A stretch of 64,000 nt of DNA from Sphaerochaeta associata. Lineage in GTDB: Bacteria > Spirochaetota > Spirochaetia > Sphaerochaetales > Sphaerochaetaceae. Below the pieces are notes generated by a model. It had not been told where the DNA came from. It searched no databases and saw only the letters and a program-made list of their open reading frames with translations. The stretch covers positions 806,001 through 870,000 of the forward strand of contig NZ_CP094929.1 of the NCBI RefSeq assembly GCF_022869165.1. The letters are read 5' to 3'. This document shows, piece after piece, positions 42,456 through 51,948 of the stretch. Each line of letters begins with the position of its first letter. Position 1 is the stretch's first letter. The position numbers were made by a program, and so were the translations under genes.

Positions 42456-43319
42456 ATGGCACAAGTATTGAGAATCGCAATCCAGAAGAGTGGCAGGCTG
42501 AGTGAGAAATCACTGGAAATCATCAAAAAGTGCGGTATTAAGTTCGGTAGTGACGAGCGTGTTCTCAAGGAACAGGCTTCCAATTTTCCCCTGGAGTTCC
42601 TCTATGTCCGCGATGATGATATTCCTGCCTATATCCGTGACGGTGTGGCGGACATCGGCATAGTCGGACGCAACGAGTACGACGAACAGGCCATCGACCT
42701 GCAGGTGCTTACCGACCTCGGGTTTGCCAAATGTCGTCTCAGTATTGCTGTTCCCCAGGATATGCACTATACAGGCTTGATCAGCCTCGAGGGCAAGCGC
42801 ATCGCCACCAGCTACCCCAACATCCTCGGTGGTATATTGAAGGAGCAGGGGGTGAAGGCGAGCTTTGTGCAAGTCTCCGGTTCGGTGGAGGTGACACCTG
42901 CCGTCGGCATTGCCGATGCCATTTGCGACTTGGTTTCAACCGGAGCGACCCTTGCCATGAACGGGCTGAAGGAAGTTCAGGCCATCTACACCTCGACCGC
43001 TGTCATGATCGGGCGCAAGCAGATGGGAAGCAGTGAGAAAGAGGCGATTCTCCAGCGCCTTATGCTGCGCATCGATGCGGTGATGCGTGCCGCCTCCTTC
43101 AAATATGTAATCTTCAACCTGCCCGAGGAACACCTCGATCAGGTGGCTCGTATTGTCGGCGGTATGAAGAGCCCGACGGTCACGCGTCTGATGGAAGCGG
43201 GCTGGGTTTCAGTGCAGACCGTTGTTGCCGAAGATACGTTCTGGGATGTGTTCGAGCAGCTCAAGGCTCTCGGAGCCCAAGGAATTCTGGTGACTCCGAT
43301 TGAGAAAATGACCGAGTAG
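42456..43319 (+). CDS. hisG: ATP phosphoribosyltransferase, long form
   Basis: The 287-residue enzyme commits ATP and PRPP to histidine synthesis. The length shows the long form with a C-terminal ACT-like feedback domain (about 215-287), so HisZ is not needed. The core reads R-I-A-I-Q-K-S-G-R-L near 6-15 and D-L-V-S-T-G-A-T-L near 160-168 (PRPP loop). AAAGGAG precedes the start. It is the first structural gene after the attenuator, ten bases before hisD. Confidence 0.95.
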   Translation: MAQVLRIAIQKSGRLSEKSLEIIKKCGIKFGSDERVLKEQASNFPLEFLYVRDDDIPAYIRDGVADIGIVGRNEYDEQAIDLQVLTDLGFAKCRLSIAVPQDMHYTGLISLEGKRIATSYPNILGGILKEQGVKASFVQVSGSVEVTPAVGIADAICDLVSTGATLAMNGLKEVQAIYTSTAVMIGRKQMGSSEKEAILQRLMLRIDAVMRAASFKYVIFNLPEEHLDQVARIVGGMKSPTVTRLMEAGWVSVQTVVAEDTFWDVFEQLKALGAQGILVTPIEKMTE

Positions 43320-43328
43320 GGGGAATGT

Positions 43329-44645
43329 ATGGCCTATCTTGCACGATTCTATGACCCACAGGACGAAGAGCTGCCCAACCTGCTCGCCCGTAACACAATA
43401 AACAGCGAGGGCCTGACCGAGCGGGTGAGCGCCATTCTAGCGGCGGTGAAGGAGGAGGGCGATGCAGCCCTGCTGCGATTTGCAAAGCAGTTCGACAAAG
43501 CCTCTTTATCCGAGCTTCGGGTACGTGAAACTGAGATTCTGGAGGCAAAGGGCAAGATATCCGATGATTTGAAACGGGCTCTTGCGGTGGCCTACAACAA
43601 CATTTTCTCCTTCCATACCGAGCAGCTTCCCCAGGCGGAGAAGCTTTCAGTAAGGCCTGGAGTCGAGCTTTCACGCAAGATAGTCCCCATACAACGGGTG
43701 GGTCTCTACATCCCCGGTGGTACGGCACCCTTGTTTTCCACCACGTTGATGCTGGCAATTCCAGCCCAAGTGGCTCACTGTCCTTCGGTGGTGCTCTGTA
43801 CTCCCCCGGACAAGGATGGGAACATCCATCCTGCCATTCTGTATGCAGCCTCCCTGTGCGGAGTGAAGGAAATCTACAAGGTAGGCGGCGCCCAGGCAAT
43901 CGGTGCCATGGCATACGGGACACAGAGCATCAAGGCGGTGGATAAGATTTTCGGACCGGGCAACCAGTATGTCACCGAGGCAAAGATTCAGGTAAGCAGC
44001 AGCTGCTGTGCCATCGATATGCCAGCCGGTCCGAGTGAAGTCATGGTCATCGCATCTCCTGCGTCCAACCCGGACTATGTTGCCAGTGACTTGCTCAGCC
44101 AGGCCGAGCATGGACGTGACAGTCAGGCGATGCTGGTCGTCTGTGCAGGAGAAAAGGAGGGATTCGCTTTCCTGGACAAGGTCGAGCAGGCCATCGAAAG
44201 ACAATTGGCCGTCTTGGGCAGGCATGAGTATCTTTTGGCCAGTCTGCATAGCAGCCGTGCGTTCGTCCATCCTGATCCGAGGCGGTGCGCCGCCTTGGCC
44301 AACGCGTATGCAGCCGAGCACCTTATCATCAATATGGAGGATGAGCCTGCTGAAAAACAACTGTTGGATTGGATAGTCAATGCCGGTTCCATATTTTTAG
44401 GTCCCTACTCGTGTGAGAGTGCGGGCGACTATGCAAGCGGTACCAACCACACCTTGCCGACCAATGGCTGGGCGAGAAGTTACAGCGGGGTAAGCACCGA
44501 TTCTTATCTCAAGAAAATCACGGTGCAGAAGCTGAGCAAGGATGGGTTGGAAGACCTTGCTCCGACGTTATTGACGATGTCCGAAGCAGAGAAGCTGACT
44601 GCGCACCGTAATGCGGTTGCGATTCGATTGGGAGGAGAGAGATGA
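43329..44645 (+). CDS. hisD: Histidinol dehydrogenase
   Basis: The 438-residue enzyme oxidises histidinol to histidine in two NAD steps. G-P-G-N-Q-Y-V near 211-217, the zinc-site segment S-Q-A-E-H-G near 257-262, and T-N-H-T-L-P-T near 374-380 are family motifs. GGGGGAATG lies near the start. The stop overlaps hisC as ATGA. Confidence 0.95.
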   Translation: MAYLARFYDPQDEELPNLLARNTINSEGLTERVSAILAAVKEEGDAALLRFAKQFDKASLSELRVRETEILEAKGKISDDLKRALAVAYNNIFSFHTEQLPQAEKLSVRPGVELSRKIVPIQRVGLYIPGGTAPLFSTTLMLAIPAQVAHCPSVVLCTPPDKDGNIHPAILYAASLCGVKEIYKVGGAQAIGAMAYGTQSIKAVDKIFGPGNQYVTEAKIQVSSSCCAIDMPAGPSEVMVIASPASNPDYVASDLLSQAEHGRDSQAMLVVCAGEKEGFAFLDKVEQAIERQLAVLGRHEYLLASLHSSRAFVHPDPRRCAALANAYAAEHLIINMEDEPAEKQLLDWIVNAGSIFLGPYSCESAGDYASGTNHTLPTNGWARSYSGVSTDSYLKKITVQKLSKDGLEDLAPTLLTMSEAEKLTAHRNAVAIRLGGER

Positions 44646-45712
44646 GAGAGTTGCTCAGAGAGAATATTGCCACGCTGAGACCGTACAGCTGTGCACGCAA
44701 TGATTTCACCGGGGAGGCCGAGGTGTACCTCGACGCCAACGAGAACTGGCAGGACTTTGTCGGCAGGGAGGACGCAAACCGCTACCCCGATCCCATGGCC
44801 GTTCATGTGCGCAAGGCCCTTGAGGATGTGTTGGGTCTTCCGTTCGACCATACGGTCATAGGAAACGGCAGCGATGAGTTGATCGACAATCTGTTTCGCT
44901 GTTTCTGCCGCCCGCAAAAGGATACCGTCCTTCTGATGCCTCCCACCTATGGCGCCTATCGTGTGTTCGCCGACATCAACGATGTTCGGGTGGAAAATGT
45001 TCCCCTTACCCCTGACTTTCAAATCGACATGCCGGCCATTACGTCCTATCTGGCTGAAGAGAAGGGGCGAAGAACACAAGAATCCAGGCTGAAAATGCTC
45101 TTCATCTGCAGTCCGAACAATCCCAGCGGCAATGCCTTCCCCTTGGATGAGGTGCGCACAATCTGCTCCTTGTTCGATGGGATTGTTGTTGTCGATGAAG
45201 CTTATTTTGACTTCAACACTCAAGAGAGTGCAGTGAGCCTGCTTGATGAGTATGAGAATCTTGTAGTGTTGCGCACGCTTTCCAAGTGCTGGGCTTTGGC
45301 CAGCGCACGGGTCGGAGTGGCGATTGCAAGCAAAGAGATCATAGCTGTCATCAGGAGCATGAAGTATCCCTACAATGTGGGAGGTCCTTCGCAGGCCATT
45401 GCACTGAAGGCGCTTGAGCAGGCGGACCAAGTCCAGAAGGGGCTTGCTATGATTAAGAGGGAGCGGGAGCGCCTGAGTGTCGAGCTTGCCAAGTTGAGCT
45501 GTGTCGTCCAGGTATTCAAAAGCGACGCCAATTTCTTTCTGGTCCGCATGACCGATGCCGCCGGCATCTACCACTATCTGCTTGGCAAAGGTATTATAGT
45601 GCGTAACCGCAGCAAGGAGATGCACTGCGAAAATTGTTTGAGGATCACCATCGGCAGCGAGCACGAAAATGATGTGCTGCTCGCCGCCTTGAAGGAGTAC
45701 GACCATGCATGA
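44642..45712 (+). CDS. hisC: Histidinol-phosphate aminotransferase
   Basis: The 356-residue PLP enzyme transfers the amino group to imidazole acetol phosphate. N-E-N near 35 at the start, G-N-G-S-D-E near 76-81, S-P-N-N-P-S-G near 158-164, V-V-D-E-A-Y near 182-187, and the PLP lysine in T-L-S-K-C-W near 211-216 are clear. Its stop overlaps hisB by eight bases. Confidence 0.95.
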   Translation: MRELLRENIATLRPYSCARNDFTGEAEVYLDANENWQDFVGREDANRYPDPMAVHVRKALEDVLGLPFDHTVIGNGSDELIDNLFRCFCRPQKDTVLLMPPTYGAYRVFADINDVRVENVPLTPDFQIDMPAITSYLAEEKGRRTQESRLKMLFICSPNNPSGNAFPLDEVRTICSLFDGIVVVDEAYFDFNTQESAVSLLDEYENLVVLRTLSKCWALASARVGVAIASKEIIAVIRSMKYPYNVGGPSQAIALKALEQADQVQKGLAMIKRERERLSVELAKLSCVVQVFKSDANFFLVRMTDAAGIYHYLLGKGIIVRNRSKEMHCENCLRITIGSEHENDVLLAALKEYDHA

Positions 45713-46832
45713 ACGGGTGTTGTTTCTCGATCGTGACGGTATTATCGTCGAGGAAACCCAGGTCGACAGCCTGGAAAAAATCAGGTATATCCCCGGTGTG
45801 TTCTCCGCCCTGGCCAGACTCCGTTCCTCCGGGCTGTGGTATTTTGCCATGGTGAGCAACCAGGACGGGGTGGGCACCCCATCCTTTCCTCAGGAATCCT
45901 TTGACATCCCCCAACAGAGGATCCTGGAGACCTTGGCCGGGGAGGGCATTTCCTTCGATGCCCTGCATATTGATTTTTCCCTGCCTTCGGACAACTGCCC
46001 CGGAAGGAAGCCAAGGATCGGGATGCTTGGAGAGTACCAGGGTGAAAAATACGACCTTGAGCATTCGGTGGTGATAGGGGATCGACTGACCGATGTCCAG
46101 CTTGCCAGGAACCTCGGATGCAAGGCTGTCTGGTTTGCCTCTCCTTCCCGTGCCAACGAGCTGTCCGACGAACTGAAGGAGACTTGCATCCTCATCAGCG
46201 ACAATTGGGCCCGAGTTGCTTCGTTCTTGCTCGACGACAGCGCTCTGGCCCCCCGTATCGCCCGCATTGAGCGAAAGACAAAGGAGACCGAAATCGCCCT
46301 TGAGCTCAACCTCGATGGAGGAGGCCAGGGACATGTGCACACCCATATCCCCTTCTTCGACCATATGCTTGAGCAGGTGGTTCGCCACAGCGGCTGCAAT
46401 CTGGATTTGCACGCTCACGGGGATCTGGTTGTGGATGAGCATCACACCATCGAGGATGTGGGGCTTGCCCTGGGGCAGGCGTTTCGGCAGGCTTTGGGCG
46501 ACAAGCGTGGCATCAGCAGGTATGGGTTTGAGCTGCTTCCGATGGATGAGGTGCTTGCCCAGGTAGCCATCGATTTCTCTGCAAGGCCCTACCTGCAGTG
46601 GAAGGTCGACTTCAAGCGTGAGTATATCGGTACCTTCCCCACTGAGATGGTCGAGCATTTTTTCAAGTCGTTCAGTGACAGCGCACAGTGCAATCTCGCA
46701 CTTTCTGTAGGTGAGGGAAACGCCCATCACCAGTGCGAGGCTCTGTTCAAGGCGTTTGCCAGAGCGCTTAGGAAGGCGGTGCACCGCAATCCGTACTCCA
46801 TGGAACTGCCTTCCACCAAGGGGATGCTATGA
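45705..46832 (+). CDS. hisB: Bifunctional histidinol-phosphatase / imidazoleglycerol-phosphate dehydratase
   Basis: The 375-residue protein fuses an N-terminal HAD phosphatase (about 1-165) to an IGP dehydratase (about 180-375). HAD D9 and D11 (F-L-D-R-D-G) are intact. The zinc loop of E. coli HisB is C-x-H-x5-C-x-C; here the aligned segment I-D-F-S-L-P-S-D-N-C-P-G has D90, S92, C98 and G100, so three ligands are lost. The dehydratase keeps H-x-x-H-H-type metal motifs (F-F-D-H-M-L-E and D-E-H-H-T-I-E-D, later H-H-Q-C-E). The phosphatase may work weakly or without zinc. Confidence 0.92.
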   Translation: MHERVLFLDRDGIIVEETQVDSLEKIRYIPGVFSALARLRSSGLWYFAMVSNQDGVGTPSFPQESFDIPQQRILETLAGEGISFDALHIDFSLPSDNCPGRKPRIGMLGEYQGEKYDLEHSVVIGDRLTDVQLARNLGCKAVWFASPSRANELSDELKETCILISDNWARVASFLLDDSALAPRIARIERKTKETEIALELNLDGGGQGHVHTHIPFFDHMLEQVVRHSGCNLDLHAHGDLVVDEHHTIEDVGLALGQAFRQALGDKRGISRYGFELLPMDEVLAQVAIDFSARPYLQWKVDFKREYIGTFPTEMVEHFFKSFSDSAQCNLALSVGEGNAHHQCEALFKAFARALRKAVHRNPYSMELPSTKGML

Positions 46833-47422
46833 ACATAGCAATAGTCAAATATAATGCGGGCAACACCCGCTCGGTGCTCTGCGCCCTGAACCGGCTTGGG
46901 TATGAGGGCGTGGTTACCGATGATCGAACCACTTTGGAGAAAGCAGACCGGATCATTTTCCCCGGGGTGGGAGAGGCTTCCACCGCCATGGCATACCTAC
47001 GGGAAAAAGGTCTGGATCAGGTCTTGGTCAACCTCAGGCAGCCATTTTTGGGTATCTGCCTGGGCATGCAGCTGATGTGTGCCAACAGTGAAGAGAATGC
47101 TACGAAGGCTTTGGGGATTTTCGATGCTCCTGTGCTCAAGTTCCGTCTTGATCCCGAGTATAAAGTACCCCATATGGGTTGGAATACGCTCAGTTGCAAA
47201 GCAGATGAGCTCTTTTCGGGCTTGCCTCACACGAACTGGTGCTACTTCGTGCACAGCTACTACGTGCCTGTTTGCAGCAGTACCATCGCCTCCACAGAAT
47301 ATGGAGGACAGGCTTTCACTGCGATTCTCCACAAGGATAACTTCTATGGGTGTCAATTCCATCCTGAGAAGAGCGCAGAAAGCGGCGAGCGTATTCTGAG
47401 AAACTTTCTGGAGGTGCTGTGA
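46829..47422 (+). CDS. hisH: Imidazole glycerol phosphate synthase, glutaminase subunit
   Basis: The 197-residue class I glutaminase supplies ammonia to HisF. The nucleophile Cys is in G-I-C-L-G-M-Q near 75-81, and the His/Glu pair in Q-F-H-P-E-K near 177-182. The start overlaps hisB as ATGA; the stop overlaps hisA. Confidence 0.95.
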   Translation: MNIAIVKYNAGNTRSVLCALNRLGYEGVVTDDRTTLEKADRIIFPGVGEASTAMAYLREKGLDQVLVNLRQPFLGICLGMQLMCANSEENATKALGIFDAPVLKFRLDPEYKVPHMGWNTLSCKADELFSGLPHTNWCYFVHSYYVPVCSSTIASTEYGGQAFTAILHKDNFYGCQFHPEKSAESGERILRNFLEVL

Positions 47423-48156
47423 TGCAGCTGATTCCCGCCATTGACATCATCGAGGGTTCGGCGGTTCGTCTCAGCCAAGGGCTGTATGACTCCAAGAAGG
47501 TATATGCTTCCGACCCCTTGGAAATAGCCAAGCAATTTGAAGCTGCCAACATCAAGAGACTGCACTTGGTGGATTTGGACGGCGCAAAAGGCAAGGGTAT
47601 CGTGAATCTTCATATCCTTGAGCGCCTTGCCGCCCACACCTCCTTGATCATCGATTTCGGGGGTGGCATCAAGAGGACCGAGGACCTGCAGGCGGCCTTC
47701 GATGCGGGGGCGAGCATGGTGACCTGCGGTTCGATCGCCGTCAAGGATCCTTTGCTTGTACGTTCCTGGATCGAGGGCTTCGGCAGCAGCCGTTTGATTC
47801 TTGGTGCCGATGCCCGGGATGGCTTGATCCAGAGCAGCGGGTGGTTGGAGTCGAGTACTCTAGAGGTTGGTCCGTTCATCGATGCATATCTTGACTATGG
47901 CCTGGATACCGTCATTTGTACCGATATCTCCAAAGACGGCATGCTGCAAGGCCCTTCCTTGGAACTGTACAAGAAATTGCTCGGCTCTCGTCCGTCCTTG
48001 AAGCTCATCGCCTCCGGGGGTGTGGCTTCCCTGGGGGATCTGAAGGCATTGAAGGGAGCAGGTCTGTACGGTGCGATCATCGGCAAGGCTTTGTACGAAG
48101 GTAGGATAAGCTTGGAAGAACTTGCAGGATTCGGGGAGGAAGAGGATGCTGGCTAA
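47419..48156 (+). CDS. hisA: Phosphoribosylformimino-5-aminoimidazole carboxamide ribotide isomerase
   Basis: The 245-residue TIM barrel carries out the Amadori rearrangement. It opens I-P-A-I-D-I-I-E-G with the catalytic Asp8, and has G-G-G-I-K near 80-84, the later D-I-S-K-D-G-M-L-Q near 172-180 (second catalytic Asp), and A-S-G-G-V near 198-202. It overlaps hisF by 11 bases. Confidence 0.94.
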   Translation: MMQLIPAIDIIEGSAVRLSQGLYDSKKVYASDPLEIAKQFEAANIKRLHLVDLDGAKGKGIVNLHILERLAAHTSLIIDFGGGIKRTEDLQAAFDAGASMVTCGSIAVKDPLLVRSWIEGFGSSRLILGADARDGLIQSSGWLESSTLEVGPFIDAYLDYGLDTVICTDISKDGMLQGPSLELYKKLLGSRPSLKLIASGGVASLGDLKALKGAGLYGAIIGKALYEGRISLEELAGFGEEEDAG

Positions 48157-48925
48157 ACGGATAATACCCTGTCTCGATGTTCGGGATGGAAGAACGGTGA
48201 AAGGGGTCAACTTTGTCAACCTCAGGGACGCAGGGGACGCGGTGGAACTGGCCAAGGCGTACAGCCTCTGTGGTGCCGATGAGCTGACGTTTCTCGATAT
48301 CACGGCGACGGTGGAGGGCCGTTCGACCTTCTGCGCCCTGGTCGAGCGTATCGCACAGAACATCGCCATCCCCTTCACGGTCGGTGGGGGAATACGAAGT
48401 GCTGACGATGTTTCGGCTCTTTTGGATAGCGGGGCCGATAAGATTTCCATCAACAGCCAGGCGGTCGCCGACCCTGGCGTCATCGATTCGCTTGCCCTGC
48501 GTTTCGGTTCCCAGTGCGTGGTGTGTGCCATTGATGCCAGGCGCAATCCTGCCTTCGACACCCCAAACCAGGAAGGATGGGAAGTATATGTGCATGGCGG
48601 GCGCAAGCCTACCGGCATCGAGGTTATCTCCTGGGCCAAGCAGGCATACGGCAGGGGCGCAGGGGAGATTCTGCTTACCAGCATGGAGCACGACGGCACC
48701 AAGGGTGGGTTTGCCATCGACTTGACCCGCCGGGTCGCCCAGGCTGTGGGCATTCCTGTTATCGCCAGCGGCGGGGCGGGGTCCATGGAACATTTTGAAG
48801 CGGTATTCAAGGAAGGACAGGCTGATGCGGCTCTGGCGGCATCAATTTTTCATTTTCATGAAATAGATATCCCACAGCTGAAGATTTTTCTTGAGCAACG
48901 TGGTATAACTATGCGTACCCGCTAG
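48146..48925 (+). CDS. hisF: Imidazole glycerol phosphate synthase, cyclase subunit
   Basis: The 259-residue TIM barrel starts at ATG 48146, behind GGAGGAAGAGG. I-I-P-C-L-D-V near 6-12 holds the catalytic Asp, F-T-V-G-G-G-I near 79-85, and I-A-S-G-G-A-G near 207-213 are conserved. It forms a complex with HisH. hisIE follows after 16 bases. Confidence 0.95.
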   Translation: MLAKRIIPCLDVRDGRTVKGVNFVNLRDAGDAVELAKAYSLCGADELTFLDITATVEGRSTFCALVERIAQNIAIPFTVGGGIRSADDVSALLDSGADKISINSQAVADPGVIDSLALRFGSQCVVCAIDARRNPAFDTPNQEGWEVYVHGGRKPTGIEVISWAKQAYGRGAGEILLTSMEHDGTKGGFAIDLTRRVAQAVGIPVIASGGAGSMEHFEAVFKEGQADAALAASIFHFHEIDIPQLKIFLEQRGITMRTR

Positions 48926-48941
48926 TAAGGAGATTTCTATC

Positions 48942-49550
48942 ATGGGACTTGATTTTGAAAAACAGGGAGGCTTGATCCCTGCCATTGTACAGGATGCCGT
49001 AACACGCAAGGTCCTGATGCTTGGGTATATGAATGAAGAGGCACTGAAGCTGACACGCGACAAGAACCTGGTGACCTTCTATTCACGTAGCCGTCAGGCT
49101 CTGTGGACCAAGGGCGAGACCAGCGGCAACTATCTGCAGGTCCGTGAAATTCTTGAGGACTGCGACCACGATACCCTCTTGATCAAGGCGATTCCCACCG
49201 GTCCTGTCTGCCATACAGGAGCCGATACCTGCTTCGACGAGGTAAACGATCCCGAGCAGGTCTCCTCTACCGAATTCCTGTTCTATCTTGAGGAGGTTAT
49301 TCATGATCGGCGTGATTTCCCCCAGGAAGGTTCCTATACCAATCACTTGTTCAGTCGCGGGTTGAACAAGATTGCCCAAAAGGTCGGTGAGGAAGCTGTT
49401 GAATTGATCATCGAGAGCAAGGATGACAATAAGAATCTCTTCCTTGGTGAAGCTGCCGATTTGATGTACCACTTCCTGGTTCTCCTTACCCAGAAGAATG
49501 TACAATTTTCGGAGGTCATCGATGTGCTGAAGGGAAGACACAGCCGTTAA
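48942..49550 (+). CDS. hisIE: Phosphoribosyl-AMP cyclohydrolase / phosphoribosyl-ATP pyrophosphatase fusion
   Basis: The 202-residue protein joins HisI (about 1-105) to HisE (about 115-202). HisI zinc and magnesium ligands appear in D-C-D-H-D-T-L near 77-83 and C-H-T-G-A-D-T-C near 92-99. HisE shows K-V-G-E-E-A-V-E near 147-154. It completes the pathway and ends the operon. Confidence 0.95.
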   Translation: MGLDFEKQGGLIPAIVQDAVTRKVLMLGYMNEEALKLTRDKNLVTFYSRSRQALWTKGETSGNYLQVREILEDCDHDTLLIKAIPTGPVCHTGADTCFDEVNDPEQVSSTEFLFYLEEVIHDRRDFPQEGSYTNHLFSRGLNKIAQKVGEEAVELIIESKDDNKNLFLGEAADLMYHFLVLLTQKNVQFSEVIDVLKGRHSR

Positions 49551-49580
49551 GCAGCAGGACTGGCAAAACCATCAACTACG

Positions 49581-49660
49581 CATCACCTGCCTGAAAACGG
49601 CAGGTGATGTCGTTCAAACGAGGTATCAAGAAACCCAAAGGGGTCTTTTCTATACAGAAA
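49581..49660 (+). terminator. Probable terminator region of the his operon
   Basis: Perfect arms CATCACCTGCC (49581-49591) and GGCAGGTGATG (49599-49609) enclose seven bases but lack a U-tract. About 25 bases on, ACCC-AAA-GGGGT is followed by CTTTTC and may be a second, weaker stop. Confidence 0.45.
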
Positions 49661-49697
49661 CAGGTTTTGGTTCTAGAATTAGCTATCGGAGGTGATC

Positions 49698-50291
49698 ATG
49701 AGCATTTATGTCGTTCGTCATGCCGAGAAGCAGAGCGGTGATTTTCACCATGAAGGCTTGAAGTTCAATGATCAACCGATTACCAAGGCAGGGATGGAAA
49801 GCGCCCGTCGATTGGTGGCCTTCTTCTCTCCTATCGATATTGCTTCCATTCACGTCAGTGAGTACCTGAGAACCCAACAAACCATCGCTTTTGTTGCAGA
49901 ATCAAAAGGCTTGGTGCCTCTTGTTGACCGTAGGATCAATGAGATTGATATCGGTGTCATCGAAGAGATGACCGATACACAAGTTGAAGAGCAGTACCCT
50001 GATTTCTGGGCTGCCTACCACACTCGCGATCATGAGTTCCGCATGCCCGGCGGCGAAACCGGATATGAAGCACAAAAGCGTATCAGAAGTCTTTTCGACT
50101 CTTTGGATAGGACGAAGAACCATATCCTCTGCACTCACGAAGGCTTGACCCGAATCCTTCTCTGCTCGGTGTTGGGCCTTCCAGCATACCGAAGACACCT
50201 TTTCAGCATCGATTATGCATCGATTACCGTGTTTGAATACCTGCCGGACTTCCACTGTTGGACGGTACCGAAGGTGAATATGGTGCTTTGA
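49698..50291 (+). CDS. Histidine phosphatase family protein (phosphoglycerate mutase-like)
   Basis: The 197-residue protein starts at ATG 49698, six bases after GGAGG; a GTG two codons earlier is less well placed. The branch-1 catalytic motif V-V-R-H-A-E-K is at 5-11 and the second H in C-T-H-E-G-L near 148-153. These enzymes hydrolyse phosphate esters or act as mutases; substrate here is unknown. It is a single gene after the his operon. Confidence 0.85.
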   Translation: MSIYVVRHAEKQSGDFHHEGLKFNDQPITKAGMESARRLVAFFSPIDIASIHVSEYLRTQQTIAFVAESKGLVPLVDRRINEIDIGVIEEMTDTQVEEQYPDFWAAYHTRDHEFRMPGGETGYEAQKRIRSLFDSLDRTKNHILCTHEGLTRILLCSVLGLPAYRRHLFSIDYASITVFEYLPDFHCWTVPKVNMVL

Positions 50292-50424
50292 AGCAATCTG
50301 CGATGTATTATTGCAGTACTCGATAGGCAACTATCAGTGGTGAACCACATTTTCCGTGTGCCAATGTTGCTCATGGTTTTTTGTGTGTTAGTATACAAAG
50401 AAGTTAGTAAGGATAGTCTCGAAT

Positions 50425-51840
50425 ATGATTGATGAGTTGATTGCAGAGAGCACTGAATGTGATTTCAAAGTCGCACTTGAAACCAGAAAACCATAAAGTT
50501 GGTTGAAAAGTGTAAGCGCATACGCCAATTCCATTGGTGGTGTACTGTTTTTCGGTGTTGATAATGAGAAACAGGTAGTTGGTTTGCAAGACATCAAGCG
50601 TGATTCTGAAATCATCAGCAGGATGATTAAAGATCGTATAACGCCAATTCCCTTGTTTGAATTACTAGCGTCGAGAGATGGGGGTAAGGATATTCTTAGT
50701 CTGAAAGTGCATCCAGGAAGGTCCACTCCCTATTACTACAAAACGGATGGAGTCATGGAAGCATATATCAGAATTGGAAACGAAAGTGTGGTTGCCCCGG
50801 ATTATCTCCTCAATGAATTGATTTTGAAGGGTACCAACCGGTCGTTTGATGCAATGATTACTGATGCAAGGAAATCTGACTATAGCTTTACCCTGCTCGA
50901 AGCGACATACCTTGAACAAACCGGACTCCGTTTTGATGCATCAGATTACGTCTCATTCGGGCTTGCCGACAAGAAGGGGTTTCTCACGAATGCCGGCAAA
51001 CTTATGGCTGACCAATACATTGTTCTTAATTCAAGAGTGTTCTGTACCCGCTGGAACGGATTAGGCAAGGGTTCTATTTTTGATGATGCCCTCGATGCCA
51101 AGGAGTATGAGGGCAATCTCCTCAGTCTATTGCGTAACAGCAGTGATTTTGTCCGAAACAACTCAAAGGTCCGATTTGTCAAGGAGGCGCTGTATAGGAT
51201 CGATAAGCCGGATTATGCTGAAAGGGCTGTCACTGAAGCACTTGTCAATGCGTTGATTCACCGCGACTATATCATGCTTGGGAGTGAAGTTCACATCGAT
51301 GTATATGATGATCGTTTGGAAATACAATCCCCAGGTGGCATGTACTACGGGAGGGAGATTCAAGATTGCGACATTCGCTTCATTGGCAGTGCCAGGCGTA
51401 ATCCAATCCTGGCGGATTTGTTTCATCGAATGAAATTTATGGAACGAAGAGGTAGTGGGCTACCCAAGATTCTCAGTGAGACAGCCAAGCTGCCAGGGTA
51501 TACAGAAGGCATGAAACCAGTGTTCTTCTCAACTCCTTCTGATTTTCGAGTAGTTCTGAAAAATATCAACTACTTCTCAGAAACCATGCATGTGAAAGAA
51601 AAGGCGCAAGTCACCGAGCAAGTCACCGCGCAAGTCACCGCGCAAGATCCTCGGCAGAAGTTGCTCTTGGAGTTTTGTGCGATTCCCAGGACGAGAGAAG
51701 AAATGCAAGCATTCATCGGAATCGCACATCGCGAGTATTTCAGGTCATCGCTACTCAAGCCATTACTGAATTCAGGACGATTGAGGATGACAATTCCTGA
51801 CAAGCCAAACAGCCGTAACCAGAAGTACATTGCCTTTTGA
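50425..51840 (+). pseudogene. AlbA_2 putative regulator with in-frame stop
   Basis: ATG 50425 opens an N-terminus (I-D-E-L-I-A-E-S-T-E-C-D-F-K-V-A-L-E-T) that fits the start of AlbA_2 domains. TAA at 50494-50496 interrupts it. The same frame then reads W-L-K-S-V-S-A-Y-A-N-S-I-G-G-V-L-F-F-G-V and continues for about 445 codons, with L-V-N-A-L-I-H-R-D-Y and V-Y-D-D-R-L-E as in the HATPase-like part. The stop cuts the first domain, so the product is likely lost or starts late at TTG 50503. A tandem 12-base repeat at 51604-51645 encodes V-T-x-Q units. It is related to the intact gene at 9221-10507. Confidence 0.8.
51604..51645 (+). repeat. Tandem 12-base repeat encoding V-T-x-Q units
   Basis: Three near-identical units (GCGCAAGTCACC, GAGCAAGTCACC, GCGCAAGTCACC), followed by a partial fourth, encode A/E-Q-V-T repeats in the linker before the C-terminal winged helix. 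Slippage at such repeats would change linker length by four residues. Confidence 0.75.
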
Positions 51841-51948
51841 ACTATCGTCTTCGGTGATACAAGAAAGTATAGCGTCTCTTCCTGGCAGTATATGTTCATC
51901 CTGTACCGAAGGGTGGTGAGGAAACTGGTGTAAGGCTGTGTTCTGCTT

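Noticed and set aside
44504-45877. 457-codon minus-strand frame over hisD-hisC
   Set aside because: Shadow of the his operon; histidine biosynthetic enzymes are clear on the plus strand.
49581-49609. Strong hairpin after hisIE as a full terminator
   Set aside because: The stem is perfect but has no U-tract; listed only as a probable terminator region.
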